Source: an uncultured Eubacteriales bacterium
GTDB taxonomy: Bacteria > Bacillota_A > Clostridia > Christensenellales > Aristaeellaceae
Direction: 5' to 3'
Length of the DNA: 14,513 bases
Assembly (NCBI GenBank): GCA_902775835.1
Contig: CACYNZ010000052.1
Span: 1-14,513, forward strand
The notes under the pieces were generated by a model. The model saw only the letters and a list, made by a program, of their open reading frames with translations, was not told the DNA's origin and did no database searches. Positions 14,513-14,513 of the stretch are shown in pieces (the stretch's first letter is position 1; each line of letters starts with the position of its first letter). The position numbers were made by a program, and so were the translations under genes.

Positions 14513-14513
14513 G

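Larger units (their letters stand above)
14286..14513 (-). mobile_element. Right end of an IS200/IS605-type element (partial)
   Basis: The hairpin array ending with the CCCCACGGC/GCCGTGGGG stem-loop lies abruptly next to the coding sequence of the kinase-like remnant, without terminal inverted repeats or an obvious target duplication. This fits the IS200/IS605 way of inserting as single-stranded DNA with subterminal hairpins. The exact end is uncertain within about 14271-14287, where AGTGAG-AAG-CTCACT (14271-14285) forms a further small palindrome at the join. The left end and transposase genes are outside the window. Confidence 0.5.

Overview
The window looks like a piece of a GC-rich Bacillota (Firmicutes) genome, probably gut-associated; an Erysipelotrichia- or Clostridia-like host fits but is only an inference. 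The reasons are the YolD-DinB gene pair, strong AGGAGG-type ribosome sites, two GTG starts chosen by those sites, extended -10 promoters (TGnTATAAT type), compact hairpin-plus-T-tract terminators, two MATE transporters and a heterodimeric ABC exporter.

Left edge (1 to about 515): a patchwork. On the minus strand a reading frame open to the window edge resembles a phage tail tape-measure segment (about 1-290) followed by a histidine-phosphatase-like segment (about 291-512). It is abutted, in the opposite orientation, to an ABC transporter that starts in the middle of its ATPase domain. This is best explained as a chimeric contig end or a recombination scar. From about 512 to 2876 lie the two halves of a heterodimeric ABC exporter, the first truncated, the second complete, with the complementary catalytic-site degeneracy expected of such pairs.

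Middle (2877-6273): a MATE efflux gene with its own promoter and terminator, then a monocistronic gene for an exported or membrane-anchored protein with a long basic disordered linker and nine WG-type repeats. It ends at a bidirectional terminator facing the minus-strand genes.

Sugar and repair region, all minus strand (6274-12446): a two-gene operon, GH28 polygalacturonase-like enzyme followed by a protein I read as two fused L-rhamnose mutarotase (RhaM-like) domains, suggesting intracellular use of pectin or rhamnogalacturonan oligosaccharides. Upstream of it is a second run: GH31 alpha-glycosidase, then a Y-family DNA polymerase, then a YolD-like protein, tightly spaced and apparently co-transcribed. 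The GH31 promoter carries a 27-bp inverted repeat that looks like an operator.

Right edge (12447-14513): a divergent promoter drives a second MATE transporter, ended by a bidirectional terminator. Convergent to it is the C-terminal remnant of what looks like a Ser/Thr protein kinase. It is cut by the right end of what looks like an IS200/IS605-type TnpB element: six successive hairpins resembling an omega-RNA (reRNA) scaffold, with a possible TnpB C-terminus running off the window. No tRNA, rRNA or CRISPR array was seen.
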